A stretch of DNA of 64,000 nucleotides from Symsagittifera roscoffensis (GCF_963678635.1 NC_087068.1:2230001-2294000); one strand, 5' to 3'; shown: positions 24,391 through 36,135, numbered from the stretch's first letter. A program made the numbers and translations. Notes: a model not told the origin generated them from the sequence alone.

Positions 24391-25190
24391 GTTTTCTGAA
24401 GACTTGGCTACAAAGCCAAGTAAATGTGATTTTTTTAAATGAAACTCAATTTAGTCGCCTTCTTAAAATTTAATGAACGTTGTGAAGACTCTCATGTAAG
24501 GCTGTGATAATTTTTGTCATGAAAAAGTCTTTGATTTTCGAATTTAAGTTTTCGCGGTTAAAAATTTAGTATTTTTTAAAGTTGAGTTCATGTCCTTTGT
24601 AGCAAGGAAAGACAATCTTCTACTATCGAATAGCAAAAGTGAAAAGGTCACAAAAATGCGACCGAGTTCTAATTTTTGAAAATGAATGTTTGTTTTTCAG
24701 ATTTCTCAGCGGAAAACTTTACCTTTTGACTCCGTTGTCTCAAATTTAGTTAATTTATCACCCTTGCGATTAGGAATGGTGTTGCAACCGGTCACTGGAA
24801 TTTTTCCCGTAAATAATTTTCTTCATTGAGTTTGCACGTGAGAATCTTACATCTGTGTTACTTTCTTCATTATAAGTTCAAATTCAATCAACTATCCGGC
24901 GCATCTGGGTTAGAGGTAACACACCTGCTTGAGACGAGAAAAGCTTGTTTCGATTCTGGCCGGGAACTGTTTTTTTTGCAAACAAGAAATAACAGAGTCT
25001 TCTTTATTCTGCTGAAATGACCAAGTTTGTAAGATTTGGGTTGCTTTCGGGACCTTGATTTACATAAATTTCAAATATGTCATTCATAAGCCTCGTGATG
25101 TTTACACGAGCAAAGCTTGTCGGATAGTATGAACTATATTTTTTTTCAACTTAAGTGGCAGATATTAGCGTTCTTTTTGAAAGGGTTCTT
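24390..25190. other. Intergenic, one weak tRNA-like stretch
   Basis: No gene seen. Around 24900-24970 a GGTTAGAGGTAACACACC ... GTTTCGATTCTGGCC stretch resembles A and B boxes of a badly decayed SINE. Confidence 0.35.
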
Positions 25191-25194
25191 TTAT

Positions 25195-25500
25195 TGCAGT
25201 ATGTACATAAGATCAATAACCAGCTATAAGGTACAGCCAATGCGAAGGATATTAACACAGACTTTTATAGTACAAATAGCACTTTAGCTTCAAGGTATCA
25301 TGGATCTCTAGTGTAGAGGTAGGGAAGGAGACCCGCAACAAAATAGAGGGTTCGAACCTGGGCAGGGTCGGATGTTTCTAATGAATTTTTTCTGATATTA
25401 TCGAAAATGTGTCCGCTCTATAAATTGAGGCATGTTAGTTGGTAAATGTCTTTTTTTAATTGACATAAAGGCATAACTGGTACTGCTAATGCGTCATAAT
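25195..25500 (+). repeat. SINE family 3 copy (tRNA-like, GAGGGTTCGAACCTGG B box)
   Basis: The tRNA-like module at about 25308-25375 has GTGTAGAGGTAGGGAAGG and a B box GGGTTCGAACCTGGGC. It is homologous to 38060-38370, including upstream GCACTT(T/C)AGCTTCAAGGTATCATGG and downstream GCATGTTAGTTGGTAAAT and TGGTACTGCTAATGCGTCATAATTGG-type blocks. The downstream homology marks the 3' part of the element. Confidence 0.75.
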
Positions 25501-25604
25501 TGGCTTGCGTCACTTAGCAATGATGTGGACTCAATTAGCGTGCGTCACTTAGCAATGATGTAGACTCAATTGGCGTGAGTCACTTAAGAAATTTTATAGA
25601 CTCA
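25499..25604 (+). repeat. 35-bp tandem repeat, three copies
   Basis: Three head-to-tail units beginning TTGGCTTGCGTCACTTAGC, TTAGCGTGCGTCACTTAGC and TTGGCGTGAGTCACTTAAG, each ending GACTCAA. The third unit is the most diverged. It directly abuts the end of the SINE family 3 copy. Confidence 0.8.
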
Positions 25605-26219
25605 AGTCTAACTTATTCAGTTTTTCCCAGTAGCTTATAGTTGATCGGTTATAGTTTTGCTTGTGTGTGCGCAGTGCAACATCGCCTTTATGTAATCTAC
25701 GTAATTGTAAACAGTTGGTCCTGGATTAGAGTTCTAGTGTATGCTCAACAATTTTCAAAAACATCTGCATAACTTGTTTCTATTTTATCTTGCTGTTTCA
25801 TGCCAGTTTTCGCGATAAGATCTTGGGGTGTTCTGCGAAAGTTTGTAAGTGACTTTGAAAATTAATAGTTTTTTTAGTATGGCAAATATCAAAATTCATA
25901 TTTTATACAATCGTATGTAAAATCTTCACAACGAATGCCACACAACTACATAATGACGGGCATTTGCGCTTGATGTAATACCCTAAAAAACTAATAGTAA
26001 AATAGAAGGAAAAAATTTCCAAACAGAACGTGCAAGTTTATCTTTCAATAAATTCTTTTTTTAATCGTTTCAAGTCTAGATCGCTTGGAATAACTTGCGT
26101 CTTCAAACATTTATCAGGCAGTAGCTCATTCATTGCCAGAAAATTGTACGCTTTAATGTTCAAAATACGTTAAGTTTTCTTTGTACTTTCAGTGCATACT
26201 GCTGGCAGGTTCTCGCCTC

Positions 26220-28760
26220 TTTCCGATAATCAAAATCAACTAATTTGCAAACAGATATTCCAAGATGATAAAACCGGTCTCCTCGAAAATTCGTTTAAGA
26301 AAGAGTTCGAAAACAGTATCAATGTTGTATTGCTGAAAATACAGTTTTGTTTCATTAAACTTTCTTTTTAAAAAAATGGTTCTCAAAATACGTTTATGCA
26401 TTAAGTGGATTCTGCTAAGAGACGTTTTAGACGAAGATCCATAATTCAGAATTCCATAGCTTGTAACTGGTTTAGCGTAAGCATTCAATAATTGAGAGGT
26501 GTCTTTGAAAACAAATGTCTCGCTCGATAGAGTACACCGTTGAACTTTGCCAATTTTGTGCATTCATGAGCAATACGATTCACAAACGTCAGTTGTTTTG
26601 TTTTACTGAAGTCACTCCGATAGATTTTTAAAATAATGCCTTTCCTGAACTTTTCGCGTTACAATGTTAAGCTTAATCGGCTGACCCGATTTGCCAAAAT
26701 ACTCAGAGGCATTTGCAAGTTTGAATGGATATTTTATTAGTTTTGACCCAGTCATCTGCACATTCAATTTAGAACTCGAAATTTGAACGCCCTGCAACTT
26801 GTTTTGTAGTTTCTACAATAGTTGTATCGTCCACAAAAAAAGTAGCTTGCGAATAAATCAATTGATCAGGAAGTTCGTTAATATATAACAAGCAAAGCAA
26901 TGGTCCCAATACTCACCCATGCAGAACTCAGCAGTTGACAGCTATTATAGAAGAGAAACGGTTATTTGATGATACAAAAAATGTTCTATCATCTACATAG
27001 GCCTTCAAAATTTTCAAATAAATTACCGCGAAAACATCGTTTCAGTTTTGTTAATAAAATTTTATAATCAACTTTGTCGAAGGCTTTACCGAAATCCAAA
27101 AAACTAAATAATTTTTTTTCGGACGGTAGCTTCACTCATTTGGCCAATTAATATCGAAATTGCATTAGTACGAGAATGGTTTTTCTAAAACCAAATTGTG
27201 GGATTTACAAAAGACTATTTTTTCAATGAACCGAATCATTCTTTCAAATATGTTTTTTTTTCTCAAACTTTGCTGAATGTAGGCAATAGACTGATCGGCC
27301 TATAGTTATTTGGATCCGATTCATCTTCTGATTTCCACAAGAGATTTACATAAGCAATTTTTAACTGATCGGGAAAATTTCATAAACATAAAGAACTGTT
27401 TGACATGTGCGATAAGGGTTGTCGGATGTCTGGTGCAACAAATTTTATCATTTTACTAGTTAATCCATTACGACCAACAGAACTTTACCTTTTAAATTAT
27501 CTATTGATTTATTAACCTCCCATTCTTCATTTGGTGCAAATACAGGAGAGTTTTCCGATCGAGGGAAAGGCTTGATGGCAGCATAATTTTCCTGAATTGA
27601 GGAAATCAATGTTTTACCAATACTAGCAAAGAAGTTTCCAAATTTTTCCACATCTTGTTCTATGCTACTTTAAAAACATTTTCTACACATTGAAGCACTG
27701 AAAATTTTATTCAGCGCTTTTTTGGCACTTAATTTCGCTATCGAAACCTTACTAAATGGATTTTCCGATTTCAATGAGTTCCTAATTTTACACAATGCAA
27801 GTTATTGATATCGCTTGGGTGTTTCAAACATTTTGACGTTTTTTTATTTTTTTGTCGCTCGATGTGTTTTAAATGTAAAGTAGACTAATCGTGTTTCAAT
27901 TTGTTTAGAGGATTTTATAGTAAAGTAGACTAATCATGTTTTAATTTGTTCAGAACAGTGCTTTTTAGGACAAAACCGATTAACAGAACTTAAAATAGAT
28001 ATTGATAATAATTCAATTTGTTTCTATCGCGAACCGATCAATAGTTGATGTTTTTGATAAATAAAAAATGATTTTTCGGTGGCTTCATATTGCGTTTTTT
28101 TTTCAGATTTCGACATTGGTATAGCTGATTCAAAATAAACCTCCGCGAATAATGAATAATGATCATTTATAGAATTTTTATGTGTATACATGGCATAAGA
28201 TGTCGCAATGCATGAAGAAGTTCACGCCGTTTTGCGAGTAGGTTCCAAATTCGTTATTTCAAAATCATAGCCTTCGGGTAGGGTATGATTTTGCAAGAAT
28301 TCGTCATGGCAACTTTCAATATTGAAGTCACTACAAATAAACGATTCACCTTTCAAATGTTTCATCTCGTTATAGAAATTGAAAGTTGCTCAAAAATTTT
28401 GGACTCATGCTGTTTGGAGGGTTGTATACAACGCAAACATTTAGAGTCGACTTTACCTTAACAAACTTCTCCAAGTTATTTTTGCAGACTACCCTATTGC
28501 AATGCTTTAAATCGGACCTTAAGAAGGAAGCTACACCTACACCAAGCTTGTTTATCCAATTTTTGGTAAAAATTTTGGCAAATATCTGAATATTGTAAAT
28601 GTCCAATGGTCGTTTTCTCCGAGCCAAGTTTCACAAAGGCAAATAATTATCGGCAGATCATCAAAATTGCCGACAAAAAGTTTTGGTCACGATGGCTTCT
28701 TTGTGGTTGCACTTTCGAAAACCAAATCGCTCAATGCTTAAAGGTTTTGAGTAGTCCCCT
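26220..28760 (-). pseudogene. Decayed APE-type non-LTR retrotransposon (LINE)
   Basis: Read on the minus strand from high to low coordinates, broken frames give the landmarks of a LINE ORF2 in the right order. An endonuclease CETWL lies near 28621-28635, VVYNPP near 28425, and FICSDFNI (the GDFN motif) near 28315-28340. A linker is at 27460-27650, the reverse-transcriptase block DFGKAFDKVDYKILL lies near 27055-27100, and FVDDT (variant of the YADD catalytic box) near 26823-26837. A C-terminal region SYGILNYGSS...RIHLMHKRILRTIF lies at 26330-26470. Multiple stops and frameshifts make it inactive. The motifs suggest the Jockey/CR1/RTE-X side of the LINE tree; a finer assignment is not possible by eye. 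Confidence 0.85.
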
Positions 28761-28922
28761 TCTACATTGTTCTCCATAAATAACAATAAATAATTAAAAG
28801 ACAGGTGTGTTTGAAAACAATTAACAAGTTTCTAATAAAGTTTCCTCTTGCTCGCAACTTTTCTGTGATAATTTTGGTTCGGCTGATTTTTTTAATAAGC
28901 TTCGTGCTGTTTTAAGTTATAA

Positions 28923-30035
28923 TCTATGCACTGTTTAATTGGCGTTTCACTTGACACATGCTTAAGAAGTCCCTATGTTGACATGGTGAAGCTTTTTCAG
29001 CTTATGTTTTTTGCAGGTTTAACGAACAAATTTTTGCACGTTAAAGCTTTATCGGATATTTTATGTTGTTATGTTGAATAATTTTCACTTAGCACTTGTA
29101 TGGGAAGATGCTGTTTTGGTCTATTCAGCGGCCAAAACCTTGCAAGGAAGAAATGTTAACTCAAATCGAAGTTTAAAATCTGTTGGAACTCTATTCCTAT
29201 ATTGGCAACCTAAAACTTTGAAAATTTGTTTTCCACAATTTATTTAACTAAATGTTGAGTTTTCAACCCTATAAAAGGGAAAGGCGTGCTGTCAGGTTAC
29301 ACTCTGGGGTTACAAATCTGGCGTCTAACTATGAATGTTGAAATCCTTTCGGTTTTCGAGATATGGCGTTTTTTATGATTTTTTTAAATTAAAAAACATC
29401 GAGGTATAAAAAACTAACCGAGCTTGAAATTCTTAACCGTATAGTGAAGCGCATAGTGAAGCGCAATCAGGTTACACTCAGGAGTTGAAAATCTGTTGTC
29501 CAAGTTTGACTGCTCAAATTCTTTTTGGTTTTCGATACATGGCGTTTTTTATGATTTTTTCAGTTTTTTGTTCACATAGATATAGAAAATCAATTAAACT
29601 TAACATTTTTACCCATTTAGTGGGGTCATGTCAGTTACACTAAGAATTTGAAAATTTGTTGTCCAAGTTTGACTGCTCAAATCCTTTTGATCTTCGAGAT
29701 TGGCGTTTTCTATGATTTTTTTCAATTGTTTTTTTTTTCGAAAAACGTAGAAGGAAAAAAAACTAATCGAGCATGAAATTTTAAACCCTATTGTAGTGTG
29801 CTGTGTAGTCACGCTCAGGTTTTGCGAATCTGGAGTCCAATTTAAACTGCTCAAGTTCTTTGATTTTTGAGATATGGCGTTTTTATGATTTTTCCATTTG
29901 TTTTTTCGAAAAATTTAGACGTAAAAAAATTAATCGATTTTAAAATTCTTGCCTCCAAATGTGAATGCGTTTTAGGAAGCTTTTTTAATGTTCAACGATC
30001 TATTTGAAGCACCGTCGGTGCGAGTAATGCGCTAG
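28923..30035 (+). mobile_element. Helitron-like element with tandem units (copy 3)
   Basis: The head TTTAATTGGCGTTTCAC plus TGACACATGCTTAAGAAGTCC matches 21915-21960. About four or five units of the shared repeat follow. The 3' end is GCACCGTCGGTGC, 10 nt, then CTAG at 30032-30035 followed by T. It is the most complete copy in the intergenic region, about 1.1 kb, without coding capacity. Confidence 0.65.
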
Positions 30036-30440
30036 TTTGATTTGATTGTTCTACCATCTCAGAATTTTTTTCAACTATAGTTTAACGTTTTTCTATTCAT
30101 TTCTGTTCATCTATGCGGCTAATCTAGCCAGTCAGGTCTGCGTCCCACCCTCCCTAACCTGGGATAATGTTTTGCACACTTTCAGTCTTAATACGCGCAT
30201 GCGCACGCTCCGTCAATTTTGAATGGATGGCAGGGCAGCTGAAAACGCTTTCGCAGGACAAATTCGCCCTTCGGGCGCAATTAAAATGCTCAGTCAAAAC
30301 TGGACATGATTACTTGAAAACAACAAAGAATTTTTTATTTCTTGTTTTTGGATAATTGAAAGTCGGATGCTCTTCTACTGGGCCCTAAAGGGCCCACAGA
30401 GCATCCTGCAAGTCCGTCAATCTAAAATTTTCAAAAAAAA
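30036..30440 (+). repeat. Duplicated flank of copy 3 (first copy)
   Basis: Nearly identical to 31842-32245, offset 1,807 bp. It contains GCGCATGCGCACGC and GCCCTTCGGGCGC palindromic words and a strong hairpin at 30365-30406. A 62-codon open frame (30167-30355) is kept in both copies, but this simply reflects recent duplication. Confidence 0.85.
30365..30406. repeat. Two-tier hairpin with GGGCCC core
   Basis: GGATGCTCT (30365-30373) pairs with AGAGCATCC (30398-30406), and inside it GGGCCC (30380-30385) pairs with GGGCCC (30390-30395) across TAAA. The second copy at 32172-32213 has a one-base change in the core. It might be the terminus of a small element or an RNA hairpin. Confidence 0.8.
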
Positions 30441-31276
30441 AAAATAGAAAAACGTAGATGAAAAAAAAACTAATCGAGCACGAAATTTTAAACCCTATTG
30501 TAGTGTGCTGTGTGGTCACGCTCACGTTCTTCAAATCTGGAGTCCAATTGTAACTGCTCAAGTTCTTTGATTTTTGAGATATGGCGTTTTTATGATTTTT
30601 CCATTTGTTTTTTCGAAAAATTTAGACGTTAAAAAATTAATAGATTTTGAAATTCTCAACCTTATTGTAGGGTGCTGTTAGGGAACATTCGGGAGTTGCG
30701 AATGAACTCAAGGTACGACTTCTCAAAATCTTCGGCTTTCGAGATATGGCGTTTTTTGTGATTTTTTTAAATTGTTTTTTTTTTTCGAAAAACTTAGATG
30801 TAAAAAATTAATCGCGCTTGACTTTCTTAATTGTTTTGTGGGGCGGTGTCAGGGTATACTCTGGAGTTCCGAATCTGGATTCCAAGTGTGACTTTTCGAA
30901 TTTTTTGGTTTTCGAGATACAGCTTTTATGATTTTTTAAATATATATTTTTTAAACTTAGGTATAAAAAGTTAAGCGAAATTGATTTTCTCAACGCTATT
31001 AGGAAGCTCTCAAGCAAAACTCAGGGGTGCAATTATGACTTTTCAAAATTTTTTGGTTTGTGGGATATGGCGTTTTTTCTGATTTCATTTTTTTTTTTCA
31101 AAAACTTAGACTTAAAAAAATTTAACGGAACTTTAAAATCTCAACCCTATGGTGGTGTGCTGTCAGAGTACACTCAGGGGTTGCAATTCTTGCCTCCAAA
31201 TGTGAATGCGTTTTAGGAAGCTTTTTTAATGTTCAACGATCTATTTGAAGCACTGTCGGTGCGAGTAATGCGCTAG
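30440..31276 (+). repeat. Second array block ending in Helitron-like terminus
   Basis: About five units of the shared repeat followed by GCACTGTCGGTGC and CTAG (31273-31276). 30790-31347 is duplicated at 31355-31912 with an offset of 565 bp, at near identity. Confidence 0.8.
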
Positions 31277-31346
31277 TTTGATTTGATTGTTCTACCATCT
31301 CAGAATTTTTTTCAACTATAGTTTAACGTTTTTCTATTCATTTTCT

Positions 31347-31841
31347 GTTCGAAAAACTTAGATGTAAAAAACTTAATCGCGCTTGACTTTCTTAATTGTT
31401 TTGTGGGGCGGTGTCAGGGTATACTCTGGAGTTCCGAATCTGGATTCCAAGTGTGACTTTTCGAATTTTTTGGTTTTCGAGATATAGCTTTTATGATTTT
31501 TTAAATATATATTTTTTAAACTTAGGTATAAAAAATTAAGCGAAATTGATTTTCTCAACGCTATTAGGAAGCTCTCAAGCAAAACTCAGGGGTGCAATTA
31601 TGACTTTTCAAAATTTTTTGGTTTGTGGGATATGGCGTTTTTTCTGATTTCATTTTTTTTTTTTCAAAACTTAGACTTAAAAAAATTTAACGGAACTTTA
31701 AAATCTCAACCCTATGGTGGTGTGCTGTCAGAGTACACTCAGGGGTTGCAATTCTTGCCTCCAAATGTGAATGCGTTTTAGGAAGCTTTTTTAATGTTCA
31801 ACGATCTATTTGAAGCACTGTCGGTGCGAGTAATGCGCTAG
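31347..31841 (+). repeat. Third array block ending in Helitron-like terminus
   Basis: Recent duplicate of the end of the preceding block, ending GCACTGTCGGTGC and CTAG (31838-31841). The same flank TTTGATTTGATTGTTCTACC follows each of the three termini at 30036, 31277 and 31842. Confidence 0.8.
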
Positions 31842-32245
31842 TTTGATTTGATTGTTCTACCATCTCAGAATTTTTTTCAACTATAGTTTAACGTTTTTCT
31901 ATTCATTTTCTGTTCATCTATGTGGCTAATCTAGCCAGTCAGGTCTGCGTCCCACCCTCCCTAACCTGGGATAATGTTTTGCGCACTTTCAGTCTTAATA
32001 CGCGCATGCGCACGCTCCGTCAATTTTGAATGGATGGCAGGGCAGCTGAAAACGCTTTCGCAAGACAAATTCGCCCTTCGGGCGCAATTAAAATACTCAG
32101 TCAAAACTGGACATGATTACTTAAAAACAACAAAGATTTTTTTATTTCCCGATTTTGGATAATTGAAAGTCGGATGCTCTTCTACTGGGCCCTAAAAGGC
32201 CCACAGAGCATCCTGCAAGACCGTCAATCTAAAATTTTCAAAAAA
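31842..32245 (+). repeat. Duplicated flank of copy 3 (second copy)
   Basis: Near-identical to 30036-30440, including the two-tier hairpin at 32172-32213. Confidence 0.85.
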
Positions 32246-33880
32246 AAAATAGAATTTTTTTTTCGCTTTTTTTTGTAATTGTTTCATCAATTTTATTATC
32301 TTCTACAACAATTTTTGAACAATTGAGGCAGCTTACAATGCATGTTTTTAGTTCACACTTTCCATCTGGCTATATATGACCTAAACTACTGTAGCTCATG
32401 TACGACAGATCTGAATTTAAAAAAATTTTACTACAATTTTCGATTAAACGACCAAATAGGAAAATTATAATAGCAAAAAACTCCAGAAAAAAGAAGTTTT
32501 CAGCGTTTTTGCCTTACTAACTTCCAAATTGCACAACGGGAAACTCGTTTTTGGAATCAGAAACCATTTTTTACCAATTTTGAAAATTTTTGTTTTGAAA
32601 ATAAATGTTGAGTCAGAAACGTGAAAAATTATTTTTTTTCAAAAAGTCAAGTCTTTCACGTTCAAAGCCGCAAAATTTACCCATTTTCAAAAAAGTCGAA
32701 AAAACACATTTTTAGTTAACTCATAAAAGTGGAAAAAAGGGTCTTCAAAATAAAACCATCAAAAAGTGGCATTAACAAACTGCCATTATTTCCACGATAT
32801 AGGGGGTCGCATGCAAAAAATTAGGGAATTGTAGCGGAGAGTTTTTGAGCACCCGTCTTAATTTTTTTAAAAAAGTAACCGCTAAACTGGCCAAATGTCT
32901 AATGTTCCGAGGGGGCCCCTACCCCTCTCAATGAGTTTATATAGCGTCGTGGGCACGCGCCCATCCAGCGCTAAGTTGTGATCGATGCCGCGGAATTTTA
33001 AAACAAACAACTGTATTTCTTCGAGAAATGCCAATTTGGGATAATTAATGCGCTATTTTTGACAGGCTGCAGTTTAATATCGCTCATCGCAAACAGATGA
33101 TTCTAACTATTAGATCTGTTAATTCATTATTAAGTCAGAGAGACGATTTTGAACATTTTTTGGGTCTTTTTACTTATTCCGCCTTAAAATCAGTATTTCA
33201 ACATCTTGAACTGAAACGATTTTGCTTCAATCTGATTGGCTAGAATTAGCCTATCAAATTTTAGTACCATCTTTAAAATTCGAATTTTAAATAAGCCGAA
33301 TTGGCCTAAAATTAAGAATATTTGGTACACTACTCAATGTTATTTTAAATACACTCCCGAGTTTTAACCAAATTAAAAAAACAGCTCCAAGGAAAAAAAT
33401 GATTACCATCGTACCAGCTCAAAGCTTGGCCTCGTTAGAAGTCGGCTTAAAAATAAAGTGATCGCATTTATATAACTAAATCAACCAGTGCTATCAGTTT
33501 GTTGTTCTCAGCATTTATACATTGAGAATTACAAAATCGCAAAATTAAGAAATTTGGGCGGAATAAAAGCTTCATTTGTAAGACGGTTAAAGCTTCAGTT
33601 TTGTTTGTGTTGCGAATTCAACTTGGCCTCCGTGTAAGCTCTTTGGAACTCTTTTCTCTCAGTTTAACAAGAAAAAAGCTCCAAAAAACAGCTCAAATGA
33701 AAAAAACGCTCAGATGGCTAAGTTTTTTTTGCCAGAGAATTCAAAGACCTATTTTTCTAAATTTTGAACTCTTTTGGACTTTTTGTGCGAAATCATTAAA
33801 CCCTGCGAAAATGTTGCTGAGTCGTCTGAGGTTGCTGTTGTGTGGCAGATTAGTTTTTGAATCTTGAAATTTTTGTGGTT
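32246..33880. other. Intergenic region upstream of WDR70
   Basis: No gene seen. A short GC-richer patch lies at about 32905-33000. The last stretch, TTTTGTGGTTTCAG at 33871-33884, is a splice acceptor five nucleotides before the WDR70 ATG, so a 5'-UTR intron or a trans-splice site is likely. No promoter element could be assigned. Confidence 0.4.
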
Positions 33881-33889
33881 TCAGACTAA

Positions 33890-34802
33890 ATGAGTGAACA
33901 AAATGATGCTACGAAGACGAAGAAAACTGCCCGCATGTTCGATGTTAACGAAATGTTTTCCATTGCCAGACAAACTGCTGTGGAAATCTGCGGTGATGCA
34001 AACACAAAGTTAGAGCTGATCGCTAAAACAGAGCCATCAGATACTCAAAATAGAGAGTCAGATTCTCATGAAAAGGAAAGTCGCGATTCGGATTCCGAAA
34101 GCAGTTCGGATGAATCTGACAGTGATGATGACGTAATAGGCCCAGTGCCCGACTTATTAACAATAAACAATTATTCCAATAAAACTCAAAGCTTAGCTCA
34201 GAATTCGTTAACTGCTCCTGAAAACCGTCAGAAAACCGGATACGGAAACTCAAATGATATCAATCATTCAGATGATGAGAATCAGGATGATGAGGATGAT
34301 GATGATGAGCCTGAAGCTGAACCTAGTTTGAAAAGTCGCTTACCAATTGCAAATCGTGTCTCATTAAACCACGGAACCAAAACAGTATCAGCTTTAGCTT
34401 TGGACCCCGCTGGCGCAAGACTCGTAACTGGAGGTTTCGATTATGAAATTAAAATGTACGATTTCAATGGCATGGACAGCAATAAGAGAGCGTTTAGGTC
34501 ATTGACCCCTTTTGAATGCCATCAAATTCGTTCATGCGCGTTTTCATGTAGTGGTGATCAAATTCTAATCTGTTCAGGCAGTGCACAGGCTAAAATTTTT
34601 GACAGAGACGGTCACGAGATGTTTGAATGTTGCAAAGGAGATCAATATTTAGCGGACATGGCGAGGACAAAAGGTCACACAAGCATGTTGAATTGTGGGG
34701 TTTGGAACCCGAAAGTGAAAAATGAGTTTCTTTCTTGTTCTTATGATGGAACTTTGAGAACGTGGATCTCGGATAAAAATGCAGGTCGACACGAGCACAA
34801 AG
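33890..34802 (+). CDS. WDR70: WDR70 exon 1
   Basis: Encodes the N-terminal acidic region and the first WD repeats, ending HEHK plus one base at AAAG|GTATGT. ATG 33890 is the first in frame and only five bases after a TTTCAG acceptor. Confidence 0.95.
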
Positions 34803-36135
34803 GTATGTTGTTAAGCTAATGATATAACGCTGAATCGATGCGGCCTGTTAATAAGACCTGGGGTTCTGATGCTAATAAGTCGTGCTAAAAAGATACATAA
34901 TTATTATTACTGCGGAAATCGACCTGGACTTGGATGCTGCGTCAAGTTTTTGTGTATGAGGTTTCACTATATTTTCTTCTTTATTCGGGTTTCTAATAAT
35001 CTAGTACAAATCTCTAATTGCAGATTGATATCTCTTCTTTTCTTTTTGTTTAATGAAAGAAAGTTCGAGTCCTCTTCGTTTGTTTTTAGCTCTCATGAAG
35101 TGCCGCAGTTCAAATGGGCTGAGAACTAACCCTGGATCCTGTTGCTACCACAGAGACGGAAAACTAGTGGTTGCCGGATGTAGCGACGGATCCATCCAGA
35201 TTTGGGACACCTCGAGAGTAACTCTCGTAAACACCGCTTTCAAAAACATGAAAGCGCACACGAGTGGATTTGAAATGAGTTCGGTCAAGTTTTCAGGCGA
35301 CGGAACAGTGCTCGCTAGTCGAAGTATGGACGGGTCCATGAAATTGTGGGACATCAGAAAGTTTTCACAGACACTTCACGCTTTCGATAACTTACCAAAC
35401 TATTACGCAATGACAGGAATCATTTTTTCACCTGACGATAAAATTGTGGCGACGGGAACTTCAGTAAAAAATGAACATGGGAAAGGAAAAATCAGTTTTT
35501 TCTCAAAATCTACTTTTGAAAGTGTAGAGGAAGTTTCTTGTGGAAATAACAGTGTTGTAAGTTTACTTTGGCACCCAAAATTGAACCAAGTTTTTGCTGG
35601 AACGTCAAATGGCGAATGTCGCGTGTATTTTGACGCCGAATCCTCAAGAAATGGTGCTCTGCTTTTTGCTGGAAAAATACGCAAAATCAAACAAGTAACT
35701 GGAATGATTTCACAAGAGGCAATTACACCGTATGCCTTGCCTATGTACAAAGAAGGGCGGAAGAAAATGCCACATGTGCAAGCGGTGATTAATAGAAAAA
35801 ACGACAAATCAAGGCCGGATCCCCCGCTAGAAACTTCAAAAGGAGGAAGAACAGCTAATGCTGGATTGTCTTTGGGTAAATTTGTTTCCAAGAAAATTGC
35901 ACTGCAGATGCAAGTACCTGATGATAGTGATCCAAGAGGAGCGATATTAAGACACGCAAAAGAAGCAGAGACGAATCCTTTGTTGATTTCGACTGCTTAC
36001 AAAGACAGTCAGCCAGATCCTCTTTTTGATTTGTCAGTCGAAGGGGAAGATGACGATGATGAAGATTCGGCATACAGAACTCCAGGCAGTGGGGTTCCGA
36101 AAAAACCAAAACTGGATCCATATAACCCAGTTTGA
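33890..36135 (+). CDS. WDR70: WD repeat-containing protein 70 (two exons)
   Basis: Nuclear WD40 protein; in other eukaryotes WDR70 works with the CUL4-DDB1 system in DNA-damage and chromatin (H2B ubiquitylation) responses. Exons 33890-34802 and 35090-36135 join in phase 1 to 652 residues, close to the family length. Residues about 50-85 and 120-145 are acidic/Ser-rich linkers. The propeller begins near residue 165 (TVSALALDPAGARLVTGGFD) and runs to about 520. Family motifs include FECHQIRSCAFS, KGDQYLADMARTKGHTSML, CSDGSIQIWD, SRSMDGSMKLWDIR, FSPDDKIVATGTS and VSLLWHPKLNQ. The C-terminal tail has ITPYALPMYKE, DPRGAILRHAKEAE and an acidic end, as in orthologues. AATAAA lies at 36263-36268. Confidence 0.97.
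35090..36135 (+). CDS. WDR70: WDR70 exon 2
   Basis: Begins after GTTTTTAG; the split Ala codon joins to LMKCRSSNGLRTNPGSC. Encodes the remaining blades and the conserved C-terminal tail; stops at TGA 36133-36135. The 287-bp intron before it has no stop-free relation to the protein. Confidence 0.95.

Noticed and set aside
30167-30355. 62-codon frame preserved in two copies (also 31974-32162) as a gene
   Set aside because: Preservation is explained by the recent duplication of the whole flank; no family resemblance.
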